Positions 27,902 through 37,192 of a DNA stretch of 64,000 nt are shown in pieces; position 1 is the stretch's first letter; the number at the start of each line of letters is the position of its first letter. Source of the DNA: Allobosea sp. CS1GBMeth4 (GTDB lineage: Bacteria; Pseudomonadota; Alphaproteobacteria; Rhizobiales; Beijerinckiaceae); contig NZ_FYAS01000054.1 of the NCBI RefSeq assembly GCF_900185715.1, forward strand, positions 43,080-107,079, given 5' to 3'. The notes beneath the pieces are model-generated. The model ran no database searches and had not been told where the DNA came from. It saw only the letters and a list, made by a program, of their open reading frames with translations. A program made the position numbers and the translations under genes.

Positions 27902-28150
27902 TCAGGCCTTGTCCGTGTCCTCGGGCTCGAACAGCTGCACCGGGTGCCCGGGCATGATCGTCGAGATCGCGTGCTTGTAGACGAGCTGGGAGTGCCCATC
28001 ACGGCGCAGCAGCACGCAGAAATTGTCGAACCAGGTGACGACGCCCTGCAGTTTGACGCCGTTCACGAGAAAGATGGTGAGTGGGATCTTCTGTTTGCGG
28101 ACGTGGTTGAGAAAGGTGTCCTGAAGATTCTGAGCCCGCTCTGCGGCCAT
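27902..28150 (-). CDS. hfq: RNA chaperone Hfq
   Basis: Hexameric Sm-like RNA chaperone for small-RNA regulation; 82 residues, typical alphaproteobacterial length. The Sm1 motif region NLQDTFLNHVRKQKIPLTIF and Sm2 QLVYKHAISTIMP are intact. The frame is open further upstream, but the ATG at 28150 with AGGGG six bases before it matches all Hfq N-termini (MAAERAQNLQD). The acidic C-tail is short. It is cotranscribed with hflX. The 197-base gap to ntrX presumably holds its promoter. Confidence 0.97.
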   Translation of the reverse strand: MAAERAQNLQDTFLNHVRKQKIPLTIFLVNGVKLQGVVTWFDNFCVLLRRDGHSQLVYKHAISTIMPGHPVQLFEPEDTDKA

Positions 28151-28312
28151 GGGTAGCCCCTGTTGTTGGGATCGCAACTCGGCTTGAACATGCGATCCAG
28201 ATCGTTCCGTTCGGCTTTGGCGCCAATCGCCTCGCATTCGGAACACCGACGCCGCATTAGATCGTGAGCAGGCGACGGCGCGCAAGGGTTGCGAGGCGCG
28301 AATTTCGGTCGG

Positions 28313-28337
28313 TCGCCTTGCACGCGATGCAAGGCGA
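28313..28337 (-). terminator. Hairpin after ntrX
   Basis: Perfect 10-bp stem TCGCCTTGCA / TGCAAGGCGA with loop CGCGA, ending 11 bases past the ntrX stop on the minus strand. No T tract follows, so it is either a weak or factor-assisted terminator or a 3'-end stabiliser that separates the ntr genes from hfq. Confidence 0.5.
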
Positions 28338-28347
28338 CGGCCGGCAT

Positions 28348-29715
28348 TCAGCCGACGCCCAGCGATTTGAGCTTACGGTGCAGGGCTGAACGCTCCATGC
28401 CGATGAACTCGGCCGTCCGCGAGATGTTTCCCGAGAAGCGGGCGATCTGCGCCATCAGGTATTCCCGCTCGAAGATCTCGCGAGCATCGCGCAGCGGCAG
28501 GCTCATCAGCTTCTCGCCGCCGGAGCCCGAGGGCGTGGTCGGCACCATGGCGCCGACCTCGGCCGGCAGCATGTCGACCGTGATCTCCGCCCCGGGATCG
28601 CCCTTGGTCAGGATCATCAGCCGCTCGACATTGTTGCGCAGCTCGCGGACATTGCCCGGCCATTCATGCGACTGCAGGATCGCCATCGCGTCGCTGCCGA
28701 TCCTGCGCCTGGGCAGGCCGGTCGCGACCGAGATCTGGTCCATGAAGAAGTCGATCAGCTCGGGCACGTCCTCGCGCCGCTCCGACAGGGGCGGCACGCG
28801 GATCGGCACGACGCCGAGCCGGTGGTAGAGATCCTCGCGCAACTGTCCCTCGGCGATCAGCCTGGCGAGGTCGCGGCTGCTGGACGAGATGATGCGGACG
28901 TCGACATGGACCCGGGTCGCTCCGCCGACGCGCTGGAAATTCTGGTCGACCAGGACACGCAGGATGCGGTTCTGGGTCTCGCGCGGCATGTCGCCGATCT
29001 CGTCGATGTAGAGCGTGCCGCCATGGGCCTCCTCGAGGGCGCCGACGCGGCGCGAGCGCCCCTCGCCGCCCTCGACGCCGAACAGCTCCTCCTCCATCGT
29101 CTCGGGCGTGATCGTCGCGGCGTTGATCACGACGAAGGGGCCGGCCGAGCGGGTCGAGGCCTCGTGCAGCGTGCGCGCGGTCAGCTCCTTGCCGCAGCCC
29201 GGCTCGCCGGTGATCAGCACGCGGGCATTGGTCGGCGCGACGCGCTCCAGCGTCTGGCGGAGCTGGTTGACCGCGGTCGAGCGGCCGACGATGCGGCTGG
29301 CCTGGACCGAGCGGGTCTTGAGCTCGCGCACCTCGCGCCGCAGCCGCGAGGCTTCCAGCGCACGCTCGGCGACCAGGACGAGCCGGTCGGCCTTGAACGG
29401 CTTCTCGATGAAATCATAGGCGCCGCGCTTGATCGCCGAGACGGCGGTCTCGATGTTGCCGTGCCCGGAGATCATCACCACCGCGAGGTCGGGATGGCTC
29501 TCCTTGATCAGCTCGAGCACCTGCAGCCCGTCGAGCCGGCTGCCCTGCAGCCAGATGTCGAGGAAGACGAGATTGGGCCGCCGGGCCGCGATCGCGGTCA
29601 GCGCCTCGTCGGCGGAACCCGCCTTGCGCGTCCTATAGCCTTCGTCCTCCAGGAGGCCGGCCACCAGCTCGCGAATATCGGCCTCGTCGTCGACGACGAG
29701 AATATCAGCACTCAT
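28348..29715 (-). CDS. ntrX: Nitrogen regulation response regulator NtrX
   Basis: Response regulator of the NtrYX system, 455 residues. Receiver domain with phosphoacceptor Asp53 (VFLDIWL); AAA+ domain with Walker A GEPGCGKE (170-177) and the Walker B region TLYIDEIGDMP; C-terminal Fis-type helix-turn-helix ending in SALHRKLKSLGVG. Where sigma-54 activators have GAFTGA, this protein has GVEGGEGRSRRVGALEEA, so it probably does not open sigma-54 promoters; other alphaproteobacterial NtrX proteins share this. Its start overlaps the ntrY stop by 4 bases. Homologues link nitrogen, redox and envelope control. Confidence 0.95.
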   Translation of the reverse strand: MSADILVVDDEADIRELVAGLLEDEGYRTRKAGSADEALTAIAARRPNLVFLDIWLQGSRLDGLQVLELIKESHPDLAVVMISGHGNIETAVSAIKRGAYDFIEKPFKADRLVLVAERALEASRLRREVRELKTRSVQASRIVGRSTAVNQLRQTLERVAPTNARVLITGEPGCGKELTARTLHEASTRSAGPFVVINAATITPETMEEELFGVEGGEGRSRRVGALEEAHGGTLYIDEIGDMPRETQNRILRVLVDQNFQRVGGATRVHVDVRIISSSSRDLARLIAEGQLREDLYHRLGVVPIRVPPLSERREDVPELIDFFMDQISVATGLPRRRIGSDAMAILQSHEWPGNVRELRNNVERLMILTKGDPGAEITVDMLPAEVGAMVPTTPSGSGGEKLMSLPLRDAREIFEREYLMAQIARFSGNISRTAEFIGMERSALHRKLKSLGVG

Positions 29716-31967
29716 GCCTTCGTCCCGTTCACCTGCGGTGCGGCGGTATCCGCCGTGCTATTGCCTGTCTCTGGTCCTTCTTCGCCGGCCGGCGGCGGCC
29801 CTGTCTCGACGAACCAGAGCCGGATCCGCGCGCCGCGGGCTCCGTCCGGACGGTCGAGCAGCTCGATGCCGCCGCCATGGTCCTCGAGGATCTTGCCGAC
29901 GATGGCGAGGCCGAGGCCCGTGCCGCCGTCGCGCGTGGTCATGTAGGGCTCGAGCAGCTTCTGGCGCTGGTCGGCCGGCAGACCCTTGCCGTTGTCGACG
30001 ATGTCGATGACGATGCGGCCGTCCAGGAGCCGCTCGAAGCCGATCTCGATGCGGCCCTTGCCGCGCTCCTCGGCCGGCACGGCCTCGACCGCCTCGGTCG
30101 CGTTCTTGATGACGTTGGTCAGGGCCTGCGAGATCAGGCGCCGGTCGAACCGGGCCAGCACCGGCGTGTCCGGCAGGTTGTCGGAAATGGCGATCTCGGG
30201 ATTGCCGACCCGCATCAGGAAGGCGACCTGCCGGATCGTCTCGACGATGTCGTCGCGGGCCGGCGAGGGCTTCGGCATCCGGGCGAAGGAGGAGAACTCG
30301 TCGACCATGCGGCGGATGTCCTCGACCTGCCGCACGATGGTGGCGGTGCACTGGTCGAAGATCTCCTTGTCGTCGACGATGATGCGGCCGAACTTGCGGC
30401 GGATGCGCTCGGCCGAAAGCTGGATCGGCGTCAGCGGGTTCTTGATCTCGTGGGCGATGCGGCGCGCGACATCGGCCCAGGCGGCGGTGCGCTGGGCCGA
30501 GACGAGATCGGTGATGTCGTCGAGCGTCACCACCAGCCCGGCACCCGCCCCTTCGCCTTCGCGCGTCGCCCGGATATTGACCATGCGCTCGCGGCCGCCG
30601 CGCGTGATCGCGACCTGGCCGGAACTCAGGCGCTGCCGGCTGGCGAGGGCTTCCGAGACGAAGCCGGCGATCTCCGGCGCGACCCGCGTGACCGGCTCGC
30701 CGAGCAGACGGCCGCCGGCGCCGAGCAGGGTCTCGGCCGAGCGGTTGCTGATGGTGATGTGCCCGTCCTCGTCGATGCCGAGCACGCCGGAGGAGACGCC
30801 CGATAGGACGGTCTCGGTGAAGCGCCTGCGCCGGTCGATGACCTCGCTCGCGGTCACCAGCCCGTCGCGCTGGCGGCGCAGCTCGGCGGTCATCTTGTTG
30901 AAGGTCTCGCCGAGATGGGCGAGGTCGCCTTCGGCCCGTCTGATCGGCACCTGGACGTAGAAATTGCCGCTGGAGACCTGGTCGGTGGCATGGATCATCC
31001 GGCGGATCGGCGCGACGAGGCCGTTGGCGAAGTTGAGTCCCAGCCAGATCGCCGAGAGCAGCAGGATCACCGAGATCAGCGCGTACATCGAGGCGAAGGC
31101 GATCTGGACGCCCTTCCGCCGCGCATCGATGCCGAGATATTCGACCGCGGCCCCGCGGGCGACCGCGGGAAATTCGACGGCGAGCGGATCGACCTCGCGT
31201 GCGACGTAGAGAAATGTGCCGTCATAGCTCGGCAGCTTCATCAGCGCGCCGAAGACACGCCCCGTCGACGGCAGGACGCAGATCGGCTCGGGCGAGCTCT
31301 GCGCGTCGTCGAAGGCTTCGGCGTTCGGCTTGCTGGCGTCGCGCAGCACGTCGATATTGGCGCGGACGAGGATGGTGTCCGGCGGCTTCATGATCCAGAC
31401 CACCGGCAGGCCTAGCGCCGTGGCGCGGGCCGTCAGGAAGTTCTCGAACCAGCGCCGGTCGGCGTCATAGGCCGAGCGTGCCCGCCCGAGATCGTCGGCG
31501 AGCAGCCGGATCTCGCGGCCGAGCGAGCGGCACTGGCCGGTGGTGTAGGCATCGGCGACCTCGACGGATTTGAAGATCACGTCGCGCATCCGGTCCGAGA
31601 ACCAGGGCTCGAGCCCGCGCTCGAGCGTCGCCGTCGCGATCACCGCGACGAGCACGGCCGGCAGCGCCGCGACGATGCTGAACAGGCTGACGATGCGGAC
31701 ATGCAGGCCGGCGGCGGCCACGCCCTTGCGCCGGGCGCGAATCAGCACCGCCGCCTCGAAGGCGACGATGATCAGCAGCAGCAGGATCAGCAGGCCGTTG
31801 ATGACGAAGACGCCGACCACGACCTCGTGGACCGGCGCGACCGGGGTCGCCCCGGAGAGGACGAGGAAGGTCGTCAGCGCCGAAACCAGCGCGAAGCCGA
31901 CCACGAGGGCCCCGAGCCAGCCCGAGACCCGGCGGGGCGGGTCCTCGGTCCTGGGCGCCACGCGCAT
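29712..31967 (-). CDS. ntrY: Nitrogen regulation sensor histidine kinase NtrY
   Basis: Membrane sensor kinase, 751 residues from the ATG at 31967. Three hydrophobic segments lie near the N-terminus (about 14-113), then a periplasmic sensor stretch and a fourth helix at about 290-313. HAMP, PAS, HisKA and HATPase domains follow. His506 in RIAHEIKNPLTP is the phosphorylation site, and the N-box VIKNATEAVEAVP and GTGLGLAI are intact. A GTG at 32048 would extend it by 27 residues; neither start has a strong ribosome site. The 190-base gap after ntrC suggests a separate ntrYX promoter. Confidence 0.94.
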   Translation of the reverse strand: MRVAPRTEDPPRRVSGWLGALVVGFALVSALTTFLVLSGATPVAPVHEVVVGVFVINGLLILLLLIIVAFEAAVLIRARRKGVAAAGLHVRIVSLFSIVAALPAVLVAVIATATLERGLEPWFSDRMRDVIFKSVEVADAYTTGQCRSLGREIRLLADDLGRARSAYDADRRWFENFLTARATALGLPVVWIMKPPDTILVRANIDVLRDASKPNAEAFDDAQSSPEPICVLPSTGRVFGALMKLPSYDGTFLYVAREVDPLAVEFPAVARGAAVEYLGIDARRKGVQIAFASMYALISVILLLSAIWLGLNFANGLVAPIRRMIHATDQVSSGNFYVQVPIRRAEGDLAHLGETFNKMTAELRRQRDGLVTASEVIDRRRRFTETVLSGVSSGVLGIDEDGHITISNRSAETLLGAGGRLLGEPVTRVAPEIAGFVSEALASRQRLSSGQVAITRGGRERMVNIRATREGEGAGAGLVVTLDDITDLVSAQRTAAWADVARRIAHEIKNPLTPIQLSAERIRRKFGRIIVDDKEIFDQCTATIVRQVEDIRRMVDEFSSFARMPKPSPARDDIVETIRQVAFLMRVGNPEIAISDNLPDTPVLARFDRRLISQALTNVIKNATEAVEAVPAEERGKGRIEIGFERLLDGRIVIDIVDNGKGLPADQRQKLLEPYMTTRDGGTGLGLAIVGKILEDHGGGIELLDRPDGARGARIRLWFVETGPPPAGEEGPETGNSTADTAAPQVNGTKA

Positions 31968-32070
31968 GTCGCCGGTCGAGGCAGTCAAGACGATGTCGAT
32001 GCTCCGTTGTCCGTGGCTCCTCCGGCACGAAGGCGTCACGCGACGCACTGATGCGCCGCCGCAACGGTGT

Positions 32071-32085
32071 TGTCAAAATATGACA
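32071..32085. promoter_or_regulatory. TGTCA-N5-TGACA dyad upstream of ntrY
   Basis: Perfect inverted repeat TGTCA AAATA TGACA, in an AT-rich patch of the 190-base gap between ntrC and ntrY, about 100 bases before the chosen ntrY start. Position and symmetry suit an operator for a separate ntrYX promoter. The binding protein is unknown. Confidence 0.4.
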
Positions 32086-32157
32086 GATGCAAGGCAGCCA
32101 CAGTCCGGAGCCTTGCTGTCCAGCCTGCGCTGGTTCCGGCAGGCTGCTCCGCCGCGG

Positions 32158-33609
32158 TCAGCGCGGCGAGCGCACCACCTGCATGTCGAGCTCGCGGATC
32201 TTCTTGCGCAGGGTGTTGCGATTGAGTCCCAGCAGCTCCGCAGCACGGATCTGATTGCCTCTGGTGGCGGCCAGCGCCGCGGCGATCAGCGGCGGCTCGA
32301 CCTCGCGCAGGATGCGGTGATAGAGCCCCGGTGGCGGGATCTGGTCGCCGAAACCGCCGAAATACTGGCTGAGATGGCGCTCGACCGAACCGGACAGGGT
32401 TTCCGCCCGCTCCGGGGTGCCGCCGCCTCCGGTCTGCGCCGGGGCGCCGGCGGCGGGCTGCAGCTCCGCCTCGACGATCGGCGCGGTGATCGTCTCCTGC
32501 GGATAGAGCGCGGCGAGGCGCCGCACCAGATTCTCCAGCTCGCGCACATTGCCCGGCCAGCGATAGCGCCGCATCACGTCCATCGCCTCGGAATCGATCT
32601 GCTTGCGCGGCAGCCCCTCCTTCTCGACCAGGAGGAAGAAATGCCGGACGAGGTCGGGAATGTCCTCGACGCGCTCGCGCAGGGGCGGCAGCCGAATCGG
32701 CACGACGTTCAGGCGGAAGAACAGGTCCTCGCGGAAGAGCCCGTGCGCGATCGAGATGCGCAGGTCCTTGTTCGTCGCGGCGACGATGCGGACATTGGTC
32801 TTGATCGGGGTTCGGCCGCCGACCGTGGTGTATTCGCCCTGCTGCAGCACGCGCAGCAGCCGCGTCTGCGCCTCCATCGGCATGTCGCCGATCTCGTCGA
32901 GGAAGAGCGTGCCGCCCTCGGCCTGCTCGAAGCGGCCGGAGGAGCGGGTCAACGCCCCGGTGAAGGCGCCCTTCTCGTGCCCGAACAATTCGGATTCGAT
33001 CAGGTCCTTGGGGATCGCCGCCATGTTGATCGCGACGAAGGGGCCGTTACGGCGCTTGCCGTAATCGTGGAGGGCGCGGGCGACGAGCTCCTTGCCGGTG
33101 CCGGATTCGCCGTTGATCATGACGGTGAGATCGATCGGCATCAGCCGCGCCAGCGCGCGATAGACGTCCTGCATCGCCGGCGAGCGGCCGACGAGCGGAA
33201 TGTCGTCGGGCTCGGCGGCATGGTTGCGCGCCGCATCGCCGCGCGGGCGCGACAGGGCCCGGCCGACGATGGCGACGAGCTCCTTCAGATCGAACGGCTT
33301 GGGCAGGTACTCGTAGGCGCCGCGCTCGGACGCCTTGATCGCCGTCATGAAGGTGTTCTGCGCGCTCATCACGATGATCGGCAGTTCGGGGCGGACCCGC
33401 TTGATCCGCGGCAGGAGATCGAAGGCGTTGCCGTCCGGCATCACGACGTCGGTGATGATCAGGTCGCCGAGGCCCTGCGCGGCCCAGGTCCAGAGCGTCG
33501 CCGCCTGACCGGTGGTGCGCACTTCGTAGCCAGCGCGGGCGAGTGCCTGATTGAGGACGGTGCGGATCGCCGCATCGTCGTCGGCGATGAGAATGTTACC
33601 CGTCGGCAT
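32158..33609 (-). CDS. ntrC: Nitrogen regulation response regulator NtrC
   Basis: Sigma-54-dependent activator of nitrogen-scavenging genes, 483 residues. Receiver domain with Asp54 (ITDVVMPDG), AAA+ domain with Walker A GESGTGKE (167-174) and an intact GAFTGA loop at 214-219 that contacts sigma-54, and a C-terminal helix-turn-helix ending in LGLNRNTLRKKIRELD. It is phosphorylated by NtrB, encoded 21 bases upstream in the same transcript. It is expected to control glnB-glnA in this window, although I found no clear sigma-54 promoter there. Confidence 0.97.
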   Translation of the reverse strand: MPTGNILIADDDAAIRTVLNQALARAGYEVRTTGQAATLWTWAAQGLGDLIITDVVMPDGNAFDLLPRIKRVRPELPIIVMSAQNTFMTAIKASERGAYEYLPKPFDLKELVAIVGRALSRPRGDAARNHAAEPDDIPLVGRSPAMQDVYRALARLMPIDLTVMINGESGTGKELVARALHDYGKRRNGPFVAINMAAIPKDLIESELFGHEKGAFTGALTRSSGRFEQAEGGTLFLDEIGDMPMEAQTRLLRVLQQGEYTTVGGRTPIKTNVRIVAATNKDLRISIAHGLFREDLFFRLNVVPIRLPPLRERVEDIPDLVRHFFLLVEKEGLPRKQIDSEAMDVMRRYRWPGNVRELENLVRRLAALYPQETITAPIVEAELQPAAGAPAQTGGGGTPERAETLSGSVERHLSQYFGGFGDQIPPPGLYHRILREVEPPLIAAALAATRGNQIRAAELLGLNRNTLRKKIRELDMQVVRSPR

Positions 33610-33630
33610 GCGGTTTTCCGTGTCCTGCTC

Positions 33631-34773
33631 TCACCCTGCCTGAAGCGGCTTCGCTTCGTGCAGGGGCAATCGAATTCGGAATGTCGTGCGCCGCGGCGCG
33701 GACTCGCATTCGACAATTCCGCCGTGATCGCCGATCACCTTGGCGACAAGTGCAAGTCCAAGGCCACTCCCCTGCGCCTTGGTGGTGACGAAGGGATCGA
33801 AGAGGTGCGCATGCAGGTCCGGCGGCACGCCCGGGCCATTGTCGCGAACGCCGATTTCGAGCGGCAAAGCGAGCCGGGTTCCCGAACCCGGCGCCTGCAT
33901 GCGGATGCCGGGACGATAGGCGGTGCTGAGGGTGATCTCGCCGTCGATGGCGTCGTTGCCGATCGCCTCGGCCGCGTTCTTGACCAGGTTGAGCAGCACC
34001 TGGACCAGCTGGTCGCGATTGCCGGCGACGGGCGGCAGCGAGGGATCGTAGATTTCGCTGAAGCGGATGTGCCGGGCGAAGCCGGACTGGGCCAGGCGTT
34101 TCACATGATCGAGCACGTCGTGAACATTGACCGGGCCGCGCTCGGCGGGCCGGTCGTCGCCGAACAGCTCGACGCGCTCGACCAGCTTGACGATCCGGTC
34201 CGCCTCCTCGCAGATCAGCTGCGTCAGCAGCCGATCGTCGTCCTGGACCGAAGATTCGAGCAGTTGCGCCGCGCCGCGGATGCCGGAGAGCGGATTCTTG
34301 ATCTCGTGCGCCAGCATCGCGCCCAGAGCGGTGATGGAGCGGGCCGCGCCGCGATGCGTCAATTGCCTGTCCATTTTTTCGGCAATTGTCCGTTCCTGCA
34401 GCAAAAGCACCACCGCGTCCGGCTGGCTGGGCAGCAGAGAGGCAAAGACGTCGACCACCCGGTCGAGGCCGAGCCGCGGCGAGCCGAGCTCGAGCCGGTA
34501 CTCGCTGACGCTCGCGCCGCGCCGCTGCACCTCGTCGACCAGCGCCAGAACCGGGGAGCCGAAGGCGATCAGGTCGTCGAGGCGCTGGCGCTTCAGCACG
34601 AGCGCGCTGGCCTGGAAGAAGTCCTCGGCGGCGGTGTTGGCGTAGAGGATGCCATGCCCCTCCCCGATCACCAGGACGGGCATCGGCAGGACATTGAGGG
34701 CCTGGATTTCGAGAACGTCGTACAAGGCCTCGTGCTGCCCCTCCGCTCCGTTGTCGAACATCGCCATTGTCAT
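33631..34773 (-). CDS. ntrB: Nitrogen regulation sensor histidine kinase NtrB
   Basis: Cytosolic sensor kinase/phosphatase for NtrC, 380 residues, no membrane segments. An N-terminal PAS-like domain (about 25-130) is followed by the dimerisation box AMLAHEIKNPLSGIRG with His156, and a HATPase domain with LLNLVKNAAEAIGN and GSGLGLALVAKVI. In this family PII protein (GlnB) switches it to phosphatase under nitrogen sufficiency; glnB is present at 52166. It lies between dusB (17-base gap) and ntrC (21-base gap), the classical nifR3-ntrB-ntrC order of alphaproteobacteria. Confidence 0.96.
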   Translation of the reverse strand: MTMAMFDNGAEGQHEALYDVLEIQALNVLPMPVLVIGEGHGILYANTAAEDFFQASALVLKRQRLDDLIAFGSPVLALVDEVQRRGASVSEYRLELGSPRLGLDRVVDVFASLLPSQPDAVVLLLQERTIAEKMDRQLTHRGAARSITALGAMLAHEIKNPLSGIRGAAQLLESSVQDDDRLLTQLICEEADRIVKLVERVELFGDDRPAERGPVNVHDVLDHVKRLAQSGFARHIRFSEIYDPSLPPVAGNRDQLVQVLLNLVKNAAEAIGNDAIDGEITLSTAYRPGIRMQAPGSGTRLALPLEIGVRDNGPGVPPDLHAHLFDPFVTTKAQGSGLGLALVAKVIGDHGGIVECESAPRRTTFRIRLPLHEAKPLQAG

Positions 34774-34790
34774 GGGCGGAACTTTCCTGG

Positions 34791-35813
34791 TCAGGCGGCG
34801 GCGCCGAGATGGTCGGTGGCGAACAGCCGCCCGAGGGCGGCGATGGCGCGGTTGGGTTCGTCGGTGGTCAGCAGGTCGCGGCGGGCCTGCTCGTCGGGCT
34901 CGAGCCCGCAGGCGAGCGCTTCGTCGGCATAGGCGGCCAGATGCTTGCGGGCATGGCGGACGCCCGTCTCGCGCCCCATCAGCGACAGCAGGCCCTCATA
35001 ATGCTCGCGAGCGACATCGTGCTTGACGGCGAGCGGAATCTCCGCCGGCCTGCCGCCGGCGAGCGCGGCGCCGATCGCGCCGGGCAGCCATGGCCGGCCG
35101 AGCGCGGCCCGCCCGATCATGACGTAGTCTGCTCCCGACTGCTCGAGGCAGCTCGCGGCCTGCGCCGGCGTCGCGATGTCGCCGTTGGCAATCAGCGGGA
35201 AGGCGCCTTCCGCCCGGACCGGACGGATCGCGGCCCAGTCGGCCCGGCCCTTGTAGAATTGCTGGCGCGTGCGGCCATGGACCGTGATCGCCGCCGCCCC
35301 GGCGGCGACGGCCCGCCGCGCCAGCTCCGGCGCGTTGCGGCTGGAATCGTCCCAGCCGAGCCGCATCTTGACGGTGACCGGAACCGACACCGCCGCCACG
35401 ACCGCCTCGATCAGCCCGATGGCATGGTCGAGGTCGCGCATCAGCGCCGAGCCGGCCCAGCCGCCGACGACACGCTTGGCCGGGCAGCCCATATTGATGT
35501 CGACGATGTCGGCGCCCGATGCCTCGGCCACGCGCGCGGCCTCGCCGAGCCAGCGCGCCTCGCAGCCGGCGAGTTGCACCACATGCGGTGTGACGCCGGC
35601 TCCCTCGGCGCGCAGCCGCGCCTCCTCGCTGCCGCGGACGAGCTCGTCGGACGCCACCATCTCGGACACGACCAGGCCCGCGCCGAAACGCGCCGCGATC
35701 CGGCGCATGGCCAGATCGGTCACACCCGACATCGGCGCGAGGAAGGCGCGCGATGCCGGCTGCAGCCCTCCGATCAGCTTGCGAAGGTCGCCTGAATTTA
35801 AGGCAAATTCCAT
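34791..35813 (-). CDS. dusB: tRNA-dihydrouridine synthase DusB (NifR3)
   Basis: FMN-dependent enzyme that reduces uridines in the tRNA D-loop; 340 residues. The TIM barrel begins FLAPMSGVTDLAMRR, carries the catalytic cysteine in DINMGCPAKRVVGG, and binds flavin through ITVHGRTRQQFYKG and IANGDI. The C-terminal helical domain binds tRNA. It is the first gene of the dusB-ntrB-ntrC transcript, the alphaproteobacterial nifR3 arrangement. A divergent gap of 180 bases separates it from ispDF. Confidence 0.95.
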   Translation of the reverse strand: MEFALNSGDLRKLIGGLQPASRAFLAPMSGVTDLAMRRIAARFGAGLVVSEMVASDELVRGSEEARLRAEGAGVTPHVVQLAGCEARWLGEAARVAEASGADIVDINMGCPAKRVVGGWAGSALMRDLDHAIGLIEAVVAAVSVPVTVKMRLGWDDSSRNAPELARRAVAAGAAAITVHGRTRQQFYKGRADWAAIRPVRAEGAFPLIANGDIATPAQAASCLEQSGADYVMIGRAALGRPWLPGAIGAALAGGRPAEIPLAVKHDVAREHYEGLLSLMGRETGVRHARKHLAAYADEALACGLEPDEQARRDLLTTDEPNRAIAALGRLFATDHLGAAA

Positions 35814-35993
35814 AGTGCTGATTTATTGGACAAATGGTGCGCCGCGCAAGAAGAATCCATGGTGTGCTGCATTGCAATATCGCCGCGTGCGCCGCACGAG
35901 GCGGCCGCGAGACGTCTTCGTCGACGCCGGCGCTTGGCGGGCGGCCTCCGTCGTCCTATCAGCGAGGTCCCGAGCGCGGAGCCATGAGGACCG

Positions 35994-37187
35994 ATGAGAC
36001 CGGCCGTCGCAGCCCTGATCGTCGCCGCCGGACGCGGTTTGCGCGCCGGCGCCGAGGCGCCGAAGCAATACCGGCGTCTCGGCGGCGTGCCGGTGCTGTG
36101 CCGCACGCTCTCGCCCTTGCTGGCGGAGCCGCGGATCGGCACCGTGCTGGTGGTGATCGGCGCCGGCGACGGGCCACGCTATGACGAGGCGGTCGGCCTG
36201 CTTCCGCAGAGCGCCCGCGCCCGCCTCGCCGCGCCGGTCGAAGGCGGGGAGAGCCGCCAGGATTCGGTTCGAGCCGGGCTGGAGGCGCTCGCCGCTGCCG
36301 GATTCGAGGGCAGCGTGCTCGTGCACGATGCAGCGCGCCCCTTCCTCTCGCCGGCCCTGATCGACCGGGCCTTGGCGGCCTCGGCGGAACATGCGGCGGC
36401 GATCCCGACGGTCGCGGTGACCGACACCGTCAAGCGCATCGACGCCGCCGGGCTGATCGAGGAGACCCTGCCGCGCGACCGGCTGGTCTCGGTGCAGACG
36501 CCGCAAGCCTTCGCCTTCCGCCCGTTGCTCGCTGCCCACCGGGCGGCGCATGACGGCGGAGCGGGCGGCTTCACCGACGATTCCGCCATCATGGAATGGG
36601 CGGGCCACCGTGTCGCGACCTTCGCCGGGGAGCCGATGAACCTGAAACTGACCTATCCGAGCGATTTCGAGCTGGCCGAGCAGCGCTTCGCCCGTCCGCT
36701 GGTGAGCCGCAGCGGCACGGGCTACGACGTCCACGCCTTCGCCGAAGGCGACCATGTCTGGCTCGGCGGGATCCGGATCCCGCATGGCCGCGGCGTCGCG
36801 GCGCATTCGGATGGCGACGTCGCCCTGCATGCGCTGACCGATGCGCTGCTGGGCGCGCTCGCCGACGGCGACATCGGCAGCCATTTCCCGCCGAGCGATC
36901 CGCAATGGCGCGGCGCCTCCTCGGACCGCTTCCTCGCCTTCGCCGCCGGGCGCGTCCGGCAGCGCGGCGGCCGGATCGACCATCTCGACCTCACCATCGT
37001 CTGCGAGGGACCGAAGGTGGGCCCGCATCGCGACGCGATCCGCGCCCGCATCGCCGAGATCGCGGGCCTGCGCCTCGACCAGGTCGGGGTCAAGGCGACA
37101 ACCTCGGAACGTCTCGGCTTCACCGGCCGCGGCGAGGGCCTGGCCGCGCTCGCCACCGCCACGATCCGCCTTCCCGAGCCGGAGTGA
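35994..37187 (+). CDS. ispDF: Bifunctional IspD/IspF isoprenoid enzyme
   Basis: Fusion of two MEP-pathway enzymes, 397 residues. The N-terminal IspD domain (about 1-232) makes CDP-methylerythritol and shows ALIVAAGRGLRAG, the CTP-binding loop, and VHDAARPF. The C-terminal IspF domain (about 238-395) makes the cyclic diphosphate; its zinc ligands lie in GYDVHAF (Asp245, His247), and HSDGDVALHALTDAL is intact. The fusion is typical of alphaproteobacteria. It is followed 5 bases later by cinA, so they are cotranscribed. Confidence 0.97.
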   Translation: MRPAVAALIVAAGRGLRAGAEAPKQYRRLGGVPVLCRTLSPLLAEPRIGTVLVVIGAGDGPRYDEAVGLLPQSARARLAAPVEGGESRQDSVRAGLEALAAAGFEGSVLVHDAARPFLSPALIDRALAASAEHAAAIPTVAVTDTVKRIDAAGLIEETLPRDRLVSVQTPQAFAFRPLLAAHRAAHDGGAGGFTDDSAIMEWAGHRVATFAGEPMNLKLTYPSDFELAEQRFARPLVSRSGTGYDVHAFAEGDHVWLGGIRIPHGRGVAAHSDGDVALHALTDALLGALADGDIGSHFPPSDPQWRGASSDRFLAFAAGRVRQRGGRIDHLDLTIVCEGPKVGPHRDAIRARIAEIAGLRLDQVGVKATTSERLGFTGRGEGLAALATATIRLPEPE

Positions 37188-37192
37188 CGCCA

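Noticed and set aside
31570..34932. Plus-strand open frame of about 1120 codons opposite ntrY, ntrC and ntrB
   Set aside because: Runs antisense through three clear genes and has no recognisable domains; long spurious frames are expected at this GC content.
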